Source: an uncultured Senegalimassilia sp. (GTDB lineage Bacteria; Actinomycetota; Coriobacteriia; Coriobacteriales; Eggerthellaceae). From it: a stretch of DNA of 13,392 nucleotides. The stretch spans positions 1-13,392 of the forward strand of contig CALEWN010000213.1 of NCBI GenBank assembly GCA_937925385.1, given 5' to 3'. Position 1 is the stretch's first letter. Every line of letters begins with the position of its first letter. The notes beneath the pieces were generated by a model, which searched no databases, had not been told where the DNA came from, and saw nothing but the letters and a program-made list of their open reading frames with translations. A program made the translations under genes and the position numbers. This document shows positions 1 to 9,105 of the stretch, piece by piece.

Positions 1-3000
1 TTGCCGCGGGGCGTGCGTTGGCGTTTGTGGGCGAACGCTGCTACCGCCGCTGCGGCGGCGCCCAGCGCGAGGGGAGCGATCGCGCGCGGCGTGTCGCCGG
101 TTGCTGCGCTGGCTGCCGATGCGGGCTTTCCGGCTTGCATGCCGCTCGGCGCCGGCTGATCGGCGTTGCCGCCAGCGTTATCGCTCCCGTCACCAGCACC
201 GGTGCCGGCACCTTCGCCAGTCCCGGCTCCGCCGGCGCCCTCGTCGCCGCTACCGCCGCCGGGCTCGCCACCGCCAGGCCCTTGCGGGCCATCGCCGCCG
301 CCCGGACCCTCGGGACCGTCGCCGCCGCCCGGGCCACCCGGCTCGCCGCCGGGCTCATCGCCTTCCGTCACCGTCACGGTGATGTTCAGGCGCTCGGAGT
401 ATTCGTTCTCCAAACCCTCTTTGAACGCCGCGATTCTGAAGCGCGTGTTCTCGTTCACCGTCACCGGGCCCGTGTATTCCACGCGCGAGCCGCCGTCGAC
501 GCAGGGGCACGTGTCGTCGGTGGTGAAGTACACCGTGGTTCCTTCCTCGGCGGAAAGTACCAGTTGAGCGCCCTTCTTCACCGTTGCGAAGTTCTCCTTC
601 GGGGAACCGGCCCCGAACTTCGCCTCGCCCAGCTGCGCCGTCGGGCGGGCCGGGCGCGTCTGCTCGTCGGCCACGCGCACGTCGACCGTCTTGGCCAGCA
701 GCGAGTCGGCCACCGTCACCGTCAGGTCGGTCATGCCCGGCGCCTCGCCCGACAAGGCGAAGCGCGCAACGCCATTCGCATCGGTCTCGGCGTTCGCCGT
801 CTCAAGCCCGCCGCCAAGGCCGGCCACCACAGAACTCCCCACGTTCGCAACAACCGACTGCTCGGCCAACGGCTGCCCGGAAGCGTCGCGCACATAGGCG
901 GAAACCTCGCACGACTGCCCCGTGACCAGGGAATACCCCTGCTCCACGTTCAGCTTCAGCTCGGCCGCGCGCGTGGCGACCGCAAGCTGTCCGCTGTTCC
1001 AGCCGTCCATCGGGATGCCCGCGTAGTTTACCGCGCCGGCCAGGGAAAGCTCCACGGTCGACCCGGTCTCAAGCGCCTTCGCCGACTTTATGCGCAGCGC
1101 CTTGGCCACCTGCCGCCCGTCGGCGCCCTCCTCGGGGCCGACCCACTCGAACGTGCAGTCCTCGCTCAGCCCGGTCGCCGTCAGCTCGGCCAGCGACGCG
1201 TCGGAGGCGTCCATATACTGCGAGAACGTCAGCTCCACGCAATCGGTGTACGCCCGCGCGCTTTCCACCTGCGGTTTCTCGGTAGTGCGCAGCCCGATTT
1301 CAAGCCCCGTGCGAACCGGGGGCACCGCCATCCATTCCGTGCGCGCCTCCTCGTAGCCCGCCTTCGTGAATCGCACCTGGTAGAAGCCCACCGGCGTGTA
1401 CCAGCCGAACACGCCGTCGCCATCGGTCGGCTGCGGGTTGACCTGTTCGTAGGACTCCGCGTCCCACGGCACCGCGCCCGCGCCGTCGGCCGACGCGCTG
1501 TACCACACTTCGGCCGTCACGTCCTCAAGCCGGCTGGATTTCACCGCCTCGTACACGTAGCCTGAGGGGTCGATGCCCAGCCGCGCCTCAATCTCGCTCA
1601 GCTCCTTGCGGCGCTTCTCGCGCTGGCGGTCGATCTCCTCCTCGACCGGCTGGCACTTCTCCAAGCGCTCGGCCACGGCGCGCTGGTACATGCGCTGCGC
1701 CCAAGACAGGTTCTTCGCGCGGTCGGAGTTCACCATCGACGACGACACGTCGTAGCCATAGGACATCCCCGACACCAAGATCGCGCCGGCGGGCGGGCAG
1801 AACAGCGTCGCGCCGGCGCCGATGCCGCCCATCACCACGCCGATGCCGGCATCGGCGTACTCGTTAGCGCGCTGCTGCTCGAGCAGCGACACCAGGCGTT
1901 TCGCGTAGAACAGCTCGTTTTTCAGCGCCTCGAGGCATTCCTTCAGGTTCGCGATGTCGCCCTTGCCGGAGTACCAGCGGATCAGCATCTCGATGTGCTC
2001 CACCTCGCCGCGCATCTCGGCCAGGCGCACCTCGGTGTCCTCGGCGTTGCTCAGCGCGTCCTTCGCGCCGATGTAGCTGGTCCCCAGCCCGATCGAGGCG
2101 ATGGCGCCCGAGTACACCGGTACGTTCTTCGCCCACTTCCACGGCATGCGGTACGTGTCCTGATACTGCAGAAATGCCGCCAGGTGACCCCTGACCATCG
2201 GCGATGTGAACTTCTGCATCGCCTTGAACACGGGCTTGGATTTAATGGTCTGCAGCGCCAAGTTCGCCCATTGCTTGTCAAAGTCCGTGGCCAGGTTCAC
2301 CGAATCCAGCATCGTGGCCAGCTTTATGTTGCTCTTCGCCGCGTCCTCGAAGTCCGCCTGAAGCGTCTTCACGGCGCCGCTGGGCAGGTTGACGATGGCC
2401 TTGAATCCCGTGCCGTCGTCGCTCATGCGCGTGCGCACGCGGTATCCGCCCTGGTCGATCGTCTCCGTGAAGCCGGCAGTGTCGCCGTCGAAGTCGCTCA
2501 CGGTGATGCCGTCGACGTTGTTCTCAAGCGAGGCGATGAACACCTCGTCCCAGTCGTTATACTGGGAAAGGTCGCCCACGCCCAGGTCCTCGCCCACGGC
2601 CTTGCGGTACTTCTCGAAGTCGTTGTGCTGAGAGATCACCAGGTCACGCAGGGTGTCGACGCCCTCCTGCACCTCGGGGTCGTCGTACTGGGCGCCGAAC
2701 AGCTCGGCGAACCAGTCGGATTCCAGCACGCCGTCGCCGTGCAGCACCTGGTACCAGAACGTGTTGCGCTCATCGGCCGCGGTGCCCGTCAGGTAGCCAT
2801 GGCTGTCGCCCAGCTCGTTCATCACGTCGGCCAGGCTAGCCGCCAGCTCCTGGTCGTCGGCCACGGCGTCAAGCAGATCTTTGCGGAACTCGTCGCTTTG
2901 CTGCTGCTCGTACTGGTCGCGATCGGTCAGGTCGCCCACCAGCACCGCGTTGATCTGGTCGACCTTCTGGGTGCTTTGCTCCGCGATGTTCTTCACCACC

Positions 3001-6000
3001 ACGTTCGCATCCACCGTGGCCATGCCCGAGAGCAGCGAGTTGCTCACGCCGTAGGACGAGGGGATGAACAGGCCTTTCATGTCGCCAAGCCATACCTCGC
3101 CGGTTATGCCCGCCGCCGCGTCCTCGGCCAGCAGGTCCAGATACGCCTGGTCGACGTACTCGCCCACGAAGCGCACGCGGTCGCCGTCGGTCGCGCGCTT
3201 CTTCATGGGAATGGTCACCGTGCGGCCGTCGATGCAGTCCACGTACAAGTTGAACTCGTCGTCGAGCTGGGCACCATGCGCATCAAGCGTGATGGCGAAC
3301 GTCCAGTAGGCGTTCTTCTTGGTGCGCTCGTGGTGCAGCGTGTAGCCGAACGCTTCCGTTTCCTTGCCGTTGTCGATGAGCCGCTGCGTTTTGCCGCGCG
3401 TCACCACGTCGAAACGCTCGATGGACGCGCCGCCCGTGTAGGTGACGTAGGCCGTGGCCGCCGGCTGCTGCGCGCCCGAAAGGTAGGCCTGCAGCATCAC
3501 GCGCTGGCCCGGCACCAGATTGTCGGGGACGTCGTAGTCGATCGAAGCGCGACCCAGCTTGTTGCACGTGCCGGCGAAGCGCTTGCCGCCCACCTCCAAT
3601 TCCACGCGGGAATCAGGCGCCGCGTACACCGTGGCCTTGTTACCCGTAACGGCTGTGACCTGGGACGACGGCAGCTCGATGCCGGCATCGTAGACGCTCA
3701 TGTCCGCGGCGCCCAGCGGCAGCACGGCGTCGCCGAGCTTAAGCGTCGCGTTCACCGTGCACGCGCCCGCGCGCTGCGCGGAGAAGCGCACGAACAGGTC
3801 GCCGGTCTGCGCACCACCCAGGTCAACCGACACGACATCGCCGTTGCGCGTGAAGGGCAGCTGCTTGGATTCGTCGCCGATGGTCCCGCCGATGGTTATG
3901 TCGGAGAAGTCGCCCTCGGGCATCTCCAGCTGCAGCACGGCATCGCGCTCCTGGTCAAGGTTGAAACTAACCCTGACCTGCGCTTCCACGCCCGCCACGA
4001 TGGCACTGCGATCGGCCACCACGCCGCTCTGCTTCATAACGCCGCACTGTGCAAGGTACGCCGACGCGTCGAACACGGGCACGTCAAGGGCCACCTGCGC
4101 CTGCGCGCCGTCCTCGACTTGCACCTCGGTGCGCGCGTATTGCACGCCTTCCTCAAGTTTCAAGCGGTCGAAGGCGGCCAGCGTGGGCACACGCAGATCG
4201 ACGCTCGTGTGGTTCACGGCGATCACCGTGTACTCGCCGGCCTTCAGGCTTTCAAGCGAAAACGGCAGTTCACCTGCGGAATCTGACAGGCCCGTTGCCA
4301 CGCACGCGCCGTTGCGGAACACCATCACGTCGTTGCTTCCGGAGAACGTCGACTTCGTGGTCACCTTCATACCGCCCCACGCGCGCAAATCCACGTCGAA
4401 CGCGCCGTCGGCGGGCATGGCCCGGCCCTCGCCCGCGCCGAGCGCCAGCGAATCGTCGGGCGTCACGGCAAGCGTGAGCTCCTTCGCCGCATCCGCCACC
4501 TCCTGCGAGAGCAGCACGCTCAGGCCCTGGCGCACGTAGTCGGCGTCTTCGCCCTCGCGCAGCACGCGGTCGCCCTGGCGCAGCTCGAAGGCCAGGCCGC
4601 TATCGGAGAGCACGGTTTCCCATGCGGGCGCGCCATCGTCGCCGGTGCCCACCTGCTTACGCAGGTTCACGTTCATCAGGCGCTGCACGGGCAGCTTCTC
4701 GAACGATTCGGCCCTCAGCTCGCCGACGTCCCACGTGCCGGCCATGGCCTCGGCCGCGCGCGTGAGCACCTGGTCGTAGCAGCCCTCCAGGCTCACCTGC
4801 AGCGTGGCCGGCGTGCTCGACAGCGCCTCGACGGTGAACGAGCCGTCCGCGGACACTTTCGCCGTGGTGGCGACGCCGTTCTGGAACAGCGTTACCTGCG
4901 CCCCCGCGGGAACCTTGCCCGTGACCTGGGACGATTCCTCCATCCACTGGAACGTGTAGGCGGGTTTGCCCGGGTTGTGCTCGTCTTCCCGGCCCGCCAC
5001 CGCGTCGGCGGCGCGCTTGATCCACGACGGCTGGCCCGCCGAGTTCCTCGCGAACGCCACGATGGTCTGTCCCAGCGAGAACGGGTTCTCGTACTTCTTG
5101 CCGTCGATCTCCAGCGTGCCGCCGTACTCGTATTCGGTCAGCTCGAAGTCGGGGTTGAGCACGCGCAGCGTCACGGCGTTGCGCTTCCACTCGGTGCCCG
5201 AGGCGCTTGACGTGATCTGCGTGTTGTCGAACGCGTCCTGGCCCACGGTGCTCACGGTTGCGGGCAGCACCACTTCCGCGCCCGCCATGAGCGGCATGCC
5301 GGCAAAGGCGCGGTTGCCGATGGTTTGCACGCCATCGCCGATGGAAATGGAGCGGACATGGCTGCAGCCTTCGAACGCGTTACGCTCGACGGTTTTGACG
5401 GTACCGGGCACGTTGACCTCGGTGAACGGCTCGGGCGTCTCGCCTTGTACGTAGATGTCAGGGGAGCAACTTGCGAAAGCGCGGTAGTCGATGGTCTCCA
5501 CGCTTGCGGGGATGCTGGCCACCACGCTGTCATCGAGCATGGAGCAGCCGGCGAACGTCTCGGCGGGGATGGTTTTGAGCATGTCGTTGTTCTTCGGCCA
5601 CTCCACCGTTTGCAGCTTTTCGCATTCGCTGAACACGTTTTCGCCAAGCGCCTCCAGGCTGCTGGGCAGCGCGATGGACTGCAGCTGCGATCCGGAGAAC
5701 GCACCCCAGCTCAGGTACGTGACGCGGGAATCGGCGGGGAACGTGACCGAGGTCAGGTTCGACGAGCCGCAGCCGCCGACGGTGGTGATGGGGCGGCCGT
5801 CGACGGTTGCCGGGACCTCGAACGCGACCGCGCCGTTGTCGACATGGTGCACGGTCAGCTCGTTCGTTTCCTCGTCCAGCGTCAGCCAGACCTGCGCGGG
5901 CGTTGCCTTGCCGGCAACATAGCCGACGTCACCGTCGACCTTGTCGCCGGCGATGCCCTTGGCGGTTGCCAGCAGGTATTCGCCGTAGTACTCGTCGTAG

Positions 6001-6623
6001 ACGTAGGCGGCCTCGGTGCCGTCGTAGTCAGGGGCGGGACCCGGGTCGTCGGCGTCGGGGTCGGGGTCGGCTGCGGGGTCGTTGGCGGCGTTGCCGGCAT
6101 CGCCGACGAGGCCGTCGGCGATCGACGAAGCCACGCCCGCGGCGGCTTGCGCACCCTGCGGGTTTTGGGCACTTTGCGAGCCCTGAGCACCCAGCGCGAC
6201 AGCGGACCCTTCGCCACCCGCCACGACCTCCGAGCCCACTACGAGCACCCCACCATCGGCGGAATCGGCAGCGCCATCCGCGCCGTCGGCCGCAAAACCG
6301 TTAGCCGCATCGATGCCGTTTCCAGCGCCGCCGTCAGCCGCACCGGAGGCGTTCGCCCGCAAGCTTTCACGCGCCGCGGCGACGGTTTCCGAACCCTGCG
6401 CAAAACTGGCAACGGGCACCAAGCCCGCCGCCAAAATGCACGACAACGCCACCGCCGTCCCGCGACGCCAAACCGCCCGCCACGGACGCACGCCCGAACC
6501 CGACGCCCGCATGCGCCATTCCGAGGTCACGCGCTTCGTCGATTTCCAAGCACGCCGAGCACCCTTTCCAGGGTTCGCATCGGCACGAATGTCACCGGCC
6601 CGGCTACGCCTTTCCGCTCCCAT
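1..6623 (-). CDS. Giant BspA-type leucine-rich-repeat surface protein, C-terminus cut by window edge
   Basis: The frame is open from 6623 to base 1, giving 2207 complete residues and no stop. The ATG at 6621-6623 has AAGGAG six bases upstream (6630-6635). A long basic N-region precedes a signal core ending near residue 75 (..LVPVASFA). Residues about 270-470 are BspA/LRR_5-type repeats (units such as LQSIALPSSLEALGENVFSE). Beta-rich segments run to about 1400. Residues about 1500-1685 are mostly helical around a Gly-rich hydrophobic stretch (1589-1622). IDPSGYVYEAV near 1684 opens an Ig- or carboxypeptidase-regulatory-like domain. Residues 2015-2085 resemble the chitobiase/hexosaminidase C-terminal domain (VYFTTDD..YTGPVTV). 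A Gly/Pro/Asp-rich stalk (about 2087-2160), a TGD motif (2175-2177), a hydrophobic helix (2181-2198) and a basic tail follow. It is probably a cell-envelope adhesin or interaction protein. The ligand is unknown, and family assignment outside the repeats is by motif only. Confidence 0.9.
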   Translation of the reverse strand, partial: MGAERRSRAGDIRADANPGKGARRAWKSTKRVTSEWRMRASGSGVRPWRAVWRRGTAVALSCILAAGLVPVASFAQGSETVAAARESLRANASGAADGGAGNGIDAANGFAADGADGAADSADGGVLVVGSEVVAGGEGSAVALGAQGSQSAQNPQGAQAAAGVASSIADGLVGDAGNAANDPAADPDPDADDPGPAPDYDGTEAAYVYDEYYGEYLLATAKGIAGDKVDGDVGYVAGKATPAQVWLTLDEETNELTVHHVDNGAVAFEVPATVDGRPITTVGGCGSSNLTSVTFPADSRVTYLSWGAFSGSQLQSIALPSSLEALGENVFSECEKLQTVEWPKNNDMLKTIPAETFAGCSMLDDSVVASIPASVETIDYRAFASCSPDIYVQGETPEPFTEVNVPGTVKTVERNAFEGCSHVRSISIGDGVQTIGNRAFAGMPLMAGAEVVLPATVSTVGQDAFDNTQITSSASGTEWKRNAVTLRVLNPDFELTEYEYGGTLEIDGKKYENPFSLGQTIVAFARNSAGQPSWIKRAADAVAGREDEHNPGKPAYTFQWMEESSQVTGKVPAGAQVTLFQNGVATTAKVSADGSFTVEALSSTPATLQVSLEGCYDQVLTRAAEAMAGTWDVGELRAESFEKLPVQRLMNVNLRKQVGTGDDGAPAWETVLSDSGLAFELRQGDRVLREGEDADYVRQGLSVLLSQEVADAAKELTLAVTPDDSLALGAGEGRAMPADGAFDVDLRAWGGMKVTTKSTFSGSNDVMVFRNGACVATGLSDSAGELPFSLESLKAGEYTVIAVNHTSVDLRVPTLAAFDRLKLEEGVQYARTEVQVEDGAQAQVALDVPVFDASAYLAQCGVMKQSGVVADRSAIVAGVEAQVRVSFNLDQERDAVLQLEMPEGDFSDITIGGTIGDESKQLPFTRNGDVVSVDLGGAQTGDLFVRFSAQRAGACTVNATLKLGDAVLPLGAADMSVYDAGIELPSSQVTAVTGNKATVYAAPDSRVELEVGGKRFAGTCNKLGRASIDYDVPDNLVPGQRVMLQAYLSGAQQPAATAYVTYTGGASIERFDVVTRGKTQRLIDNGKETEAFGYTLHHERTKKNAYWTFAITLDAHGAQLDDEFNLYVDCIDGRTVTIPMKKRATDGDRVRFVGEYVDQAYLDLLAEDAAAGITGEVWLGDMKGLFIPSSYGVSNSLLSGMATVDANVVVKNIAEQSTQKVDQINAVLVGDLTDRDQYEQQQSDEFRKDLLDAVADDQELAASLADVMNELGDSHGYLTGTAADERNTFWYQVLHGDGVLESDWFAELFGAQYDDPEVQEGVDTLRDLVISQHNDFEKYRKAVGEDLGVGDLSQYNDWDEVFIASLENNVDGITVSDFDGDTAGFTETIDQGGYRVRTRMSDDGTGFKAIVNLPSGAVKTLQADFEDAAKSNIKLATMLDSVNLATDFDKQWANLALQTIKSKPVFKAMQKFTSPMVRGHLAAFLQYQDTYRMPWKWAKNVPVYSGAIASIGLGTSYIGAKDALSNAEDTEVRLAEMRGEVEHIEMLIRWYSGKGDIANLKECLEALKNELFYAKRLVSLLEQQRANEYADAGIGVVMGGIGAGATLFCPPAGAILVSGMSYGYDVSSSMVNSDRAKNLSWAQRMYQRAVAERLEKCQPVEEEIDRQREKRRKELSEIEARLGIDPSGYVYEAVKSSRLEDVTAEVWYSASADGAGAVPWDAESYEQVNPQPTDGDGVFGWYTPVGFYQVRFTKAGYEEARTEWMAVPPVRTGLEIGLRTTEKPQVESARAYTDCVELTFSQYMDASDASLAELTATGLSEDCTFEWVGPEEGADGRQVAKALRIKSAKALETGSTVELSLAGAVNYAGIPMDGWNSGQLAVATRAAELKLNVEQGYSLVTGQSCEVSAYVRDASGQPLAEQSVVANVGSSVVAGLGGGLETANAETDANGVARFALSGEAPGMTDLTVTVADSLLAKTVDVRVADEQTRPARPTAQLGEAKFGAGSPKENFATVKKGAQLVLSAEEGTTVYFTTDDTCPCVDGGSRVEYTGPVTVNENTRFRIAAFKEGLENEYSERLNITVTVTEGDEPGGEPGGPGGGDGPEGPGGGDGPQGPGGGEPGGGSGDEGAGGAGTGEGAGTGAGDGSDNAGGNADQPAPSGMQAGKPASAASAATGDTPRAIAPLALGAAAAAVAAFAHKRQRTPRG

Positions 6624-6753
6624 TCCGCACTCCTTCCCATGAGCGCGCCCCGCAGCGACGACAGGCCCCCGATGCAGCGCGCGCAAACTTCCAATCCACC
6701 CTGCATCATCCCCAAAACCCGCCAAAACAACTAGGTACGCATATACGAACCAT

Positions 6754-6767
6754 CCCCTGACCAGGGG
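6754..6767. promoter_or_regulatory. Short palindrome CCCCTG-AC-CAGGGG, possible operator
   Basis: Two 6-bp perfect inverted arms surround a 2-bp centre. It lies about 130 bp upstream of the surface-protein start and close to the AT-rich patch that could hold its promoter. The symmetry suits a dimeric repressor or activator, but there is only one copy and no regulator gene nearby, so the role is a guess. Confidence 0.25.
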
Positions 6768-6801
6768 AAACGCGAACGCAAAAATCCCCGCCCCCAACCC
6801 A

Positions 6802-7083
6802 GACACTTCGGGGACGTAGTGCTAACTGTCAGGAATCAAGCACGGAAATAGGAGCTGGAAGAGGAGGAGCAGGAACAAAAGCGGAGACGCAAAGCGCCCC
6901 GCAAGAATCCCCGAGGAGTAAAGGCCTCAACGCAAAAGGGCAGCGAGCGCATCAAGACGCATCGCCGCCGTCAGAAATCGATTGGAGAAGAAACGAAAGA
7001 GATGTGCGCACGGAGGGGTGCATACAGGGACGCAGGCTCATCCGCCAAAAACCGGACAGAAAGTCCCACGTCCCCAAAGTGTC
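6802..7083. mobile_element. Small non-coding element with about 29-bp inverted ends (MITE- or REPIN-like)
   Basis: The left end (6802-6830) begins GACACTTCGGGGACGT. Read on the minus strand, the right end (7083-7055) begins GACACTTTGGGGACGT. The two ends match at 15 of the first 16 bases and about 23 of 29 overall, ending in CTGTC on both sides. Roughly 224 bases lie between the arms with no open frame of note, so it cannot encode its own transposase. The right end begins 12 bases past the nitroreductase stop. A clear target-site duplication is not visible. It could be a miniature transposable element, a REP-type pair or the scar of a larger insertion. Confidence 0.5.
7047..7066 (-). terminator. 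Weak candidate terminator after the nitroreductase gene
   Basis: On the minus strand a 4-bp stem GGAC/GTCC with a 5-nt loop (7054-7066) is followed by GG and five T (7051-7047), about 30 bases past the nitroreductase stop. The stem is short for intrinsic termination and lies inside the right end of the inverted-end element. Confidence 0.25.
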
Positions 7084-7095
7084 ACATGCGGCAGG

Positions 7096-7839
7096 TTACG
7101 CCCACTCGAATTCGTTGCCAGCGCCTAGCTCGAAGTGGTATTTCACGATGCCGATGTCCGCGCCGCTGAACGCGCCGCCGTTTTCGGTAATGGAAACCTT
7201 GTTGCCCGCGCCGGCTATTCGGAAGCACTGCTTGTTGAGCGCCGTCGGGGCAAGAAGCGCCGCCTGCACGCCATCCGCAAACCACTGCGGCTCCGGGCCT
7301 TCGTACGAGCTGACCTCGGCCGCCGTCTTGCTTTTGTGCGCAACGCCTGGCGTGGCGCCGAAGCCCACGGCGACGATGCCGATAACCTTCTTCCCCGGTA
7401 CCGCCTGCTCAACGTTTTTGCGGCTGAACGTGCCGCCGATCCACCACGTGTTCAGCCCGAGCGCCTGCGCAAAAAGCATCAAGTCGGCGCTTGCGTATCC
7501 GAGGTCCTCGTCCAGCCCCGGCCTGTCGCTGCCGGCCAGCACGAAATAGTTGCGCACGCCTTTGGCGAAGAACAACTTAAGCGCGCCGGGCAGCGCCGAT
7601 TCGTCGCCCACCTTCAACGAAATCGCTAACCCGAAGCGCTCGTTGTTTGCGCGAACACGGTAATTGAGCTGGGAAATCAGCTCAGGCGAAAGCGGCTCGG
7701 ACGCGAACTTGCGCACAGTATGACGCTGCCGCATAGCCTGTTTCGTGTCCATGGCGCTGGCCGTAACAGCGTCCGCAACGACGTCCATAGCGGTATCCGC
7801 AGCATCCATGACGTTGCCCGTAGCGATGTCCGTACCCAT
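7096..7839 (-). CDS. TM1586-like nitroreductase family flavoprotein
   Basis: This 247-residue protein is predicted to be an FMN-dependent cytoplasmic oxidoreductase. The RQRHTVRKF segment (residues about 37-45) is the usual N-terminal FMN-phosphate site of nitroreductases. GYASADLMLFAQALGLNTWW (about 115-134) fits the central helix, and APTALNKQCFRI (about 198-209) is the second nitroreductase-like lobe typical of TM1586-type proteins. The ATG at 7837-7839 is chosen because AAAGGA (7847-7852) sits seven bases upstream; an in-frame ATG at 7932 has no such site. The first 30 residues before the FMN motif are low-complexity (repeated MD..AD units), so a start at the later MDTKQAM remains possible. 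TACAAT on the minus strand (7889-7894) is a possible -10. It appears monocistronic. Its substrate cannot be inferred. Confidence 0.85.
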   Translation of the reverse strand: MGTDIATGNVMDAADTAMDVVADAVTASAMDTKQAMRQRHTVRKFASEPLSPELISQLNYRVRANNERFGLAISLKVGDESALPGALKLFFAKGVRNYFVLAGSDRPGLDEDLGYASADLMLFAQALGLNTWWIGGTFSRKNVEQAVPGKKVIGIVAVGFGATPGVAHKSKTAAEVSSYEGPEPQWFADGVQAALLAPTALNKQCFRIAGAGNKVSITENGGAFSGADIGIVKYHFELGAGNEFEWA

Positions 7840-7997
7840 AGCGAAATCCTTTCGCGCGCTTCCATCAAGCCATATCGAGAACGCGCCCATTGTACAACCA
7901 CGCAAACCTAACGGCGCAGAAGAAGAATCCATGGCACGTAGCGTTCCTCACACGGAAACGAGCGTGCAATATCGCCGGCAACACGTCGGGCAAAAAC

Positions 7998-8029
7998 ACG
8001 TGTGGCAGGGACGCATCCCTGCCACACGT
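7998..8029 (-). terminator. Strong intrinsic terminator of the hydratase gene
   Basis: Perfect 14-bp arms (7998-8011 and 8016-8029) enclose a 4-nt loop. On the minus strand the stem is followed by G then five T (7996-7992). It lies about 60 bases past the hydratase stop. A smaller GC hairpin (GCAGCC/GGCTGC, 8064-8079) precedes it without a T run. Confidence 0.8.
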
Positions 8030-8091
8030 TGCAACTCATATTTCGTTCGCAGTCGTTCAGCCAGCAGCCGCCCGGCTGCGGCGCAAAACCG

Positions 8092-8970
8092 CTAGGCGCG
8101 AGCGGGGTCCCACTCGACGATGCCGTGGTTCAGGAACGGCTTGGAGTCGGGCGCGTCGGCGTTGACCATGCGGAACTTCGCCTCGCCCTCGGCGGTCTTC
8201 CACACGATGGTGCGCAGGCGCACACCCGGCAGCACCGGGGAGGTGAAGCGGCACTTGAAGCGTGTCATCGCCTCGGGATGGCCCGGGAACAGCAGGGAGA
8301 TGACGTGGCGCATGGCCACGCCGGCGCTGCTGACGCCGTGGGCGATCGGGCGCTCAAGGCCGGTCTGCTCGGTGTAGGACCAGTCGATGTGCTGCTGATG
8401 CCAGTCGCCCATCAGGCGATACACGAGCGGCCAGTTGTAGCCGTAGGTCTCCTCGTACGTGAAATCGGGCTCGCGATCGGGGTACTCCACGGAGTCCCTC
8501 GGCGGCTGCTCGCCGCCCCAACCGCCGTCGTAAATGCAGCAGTCGTAGGTGTCGACTGTGCACAGATGGGTACCGTCGGCGGAATACGACTTGCCGACCT
8601 GCTTGGACAGCGAGCCGCGACCCTCGCCGCGGTCCCAGATTGCCTCCTGGGTCACGAACGTCTCGATGTGGTCGTTCATCTTGAACGGCGCATGGAAATG
8701 CACATCGATGCCGTAGTGCAGCGAGCCGGAGTAGTCGAAGCCGTAGTCGAGGGTGGTGGTCATCTCCTCGTTGACGGTCAGCGGCACGGCGAAGATGGGC
8801 AGAACCTTCAGGTCCGGGTTCTTGGCGTCGCCCTCATTGACGTACTCCAGGTCCACGCGGCCGTCCCAGCCGGCGCCGCAACCAATCGCGCAAATCTCAA
8901 GGTCCTTGAAGGTGTAGTCGCGCACGAACGGGCCAAAGGTCTTCCCGACGATCTCGGTGGAAATAGCCAT
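8092..8970 (-). CDS. MaoC-like / hydratase-2-type enoyl-CoA hydratase
   Basis: This 292-residue protein probably hydrates a trans-2-enoyl-CoA to the (R)-3-hydroxyacyl-CoA, or runs the reverse dehydration. The length fits a double hot-dog protein such as the hydratase domain of peroxisomal multifunctional enzyme 2. The C-terminal half shows the hydratase motif: Asp189 and His194 in LMGDWHQQHID, followed by ERPIAHGVSSAGVAMR (207-221). Asp and His are the catalytic pair in characterised family members. The ATG at 8968-8970 is preferred because AAGGAG (8977-8982) lies six bases upstream; an ATG at 9030 lacks a site. The gene stands alone, ends at a strong terminator and has a long upstream region with paired structured repeats (9165-9257). 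The acyl substrate (fatty acid, steroid side chain, aromatic) cannot be told from sequence. Confidence 0.88.
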   Translation of the reverse strand: MAISTEIVGKTFGPFVRDYTFKDLEICAIGCGAGWDGRVDLEYVNEGDAKNPDLKVLPIFAVPLTVNEEMTTTLDYGFDYSGSLHYGIDVHFHAPFKMNDHIETFVTQEAIWDRGEGRGSLSKQVGKSYSADGTHLCTVDTYDCCIYDGGWGGEQPPRDSVEYPDREPDFTYEETYGYNWPLVYRLMGDWHQQHIDWSYTEQTGLERPIAHGVSSAGVAMRHVISLLFPGHPEAMTRFKCRFTSPVLPGVRLRTIVWKTAEGEAKFRMVNADAPDSKPFLNHGIVEWDPARA

Positions 8971-9105
8971 GACATTCTCCTTAGGAAAGAGAACTGCGAA
9001 AACGCAGCAGGTGATATAGGATTTCCCCACGTTTGAGCGACGCGGCGCAGTTCAGATCAAGCTGAGCAGCGCAAGATTCCCCCGAATCATTGCGCAGACC
9101 GAGAA

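Larger units (their letters stand above)
6624..7095. other. Intergenic region upstream of the surface-protein gene
   Basis: No convincing gene lies in these 472 bases. The part next to the surface-protein start should hold that gene's promoter, but no clear -35/-10 pair stands out; an AT-rich patch near 6730-6750 (minus strand TATATG) is the only -10-like site. The remainder is mainly the 282-bp element at 6802-7083, whose interior is A/G-rich on the plus strand and shows no coding signal. Confidence 0.6.

Noticed and set aside
1995..4286. 763-codon plus-strand open frame, and similar long plus-strand frames at 18-1565 and 5325-6734
   Set aside because: They lie antisense to the surface-protein gene, have Arg/His/Val/Leu-rich low-information translations, no ribosome site and no domain; long antisense frames are expected in GC-rich coding DNA.
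8971..9030. Upstream ATG at 9030 as start of the hydratase, and ATG at 7932 for the nitroreductase
   Set aside because: Both lack Shine-Dalgarno sites, whereas the downstream starts at 8970 and 7839 have well-spaced ones.
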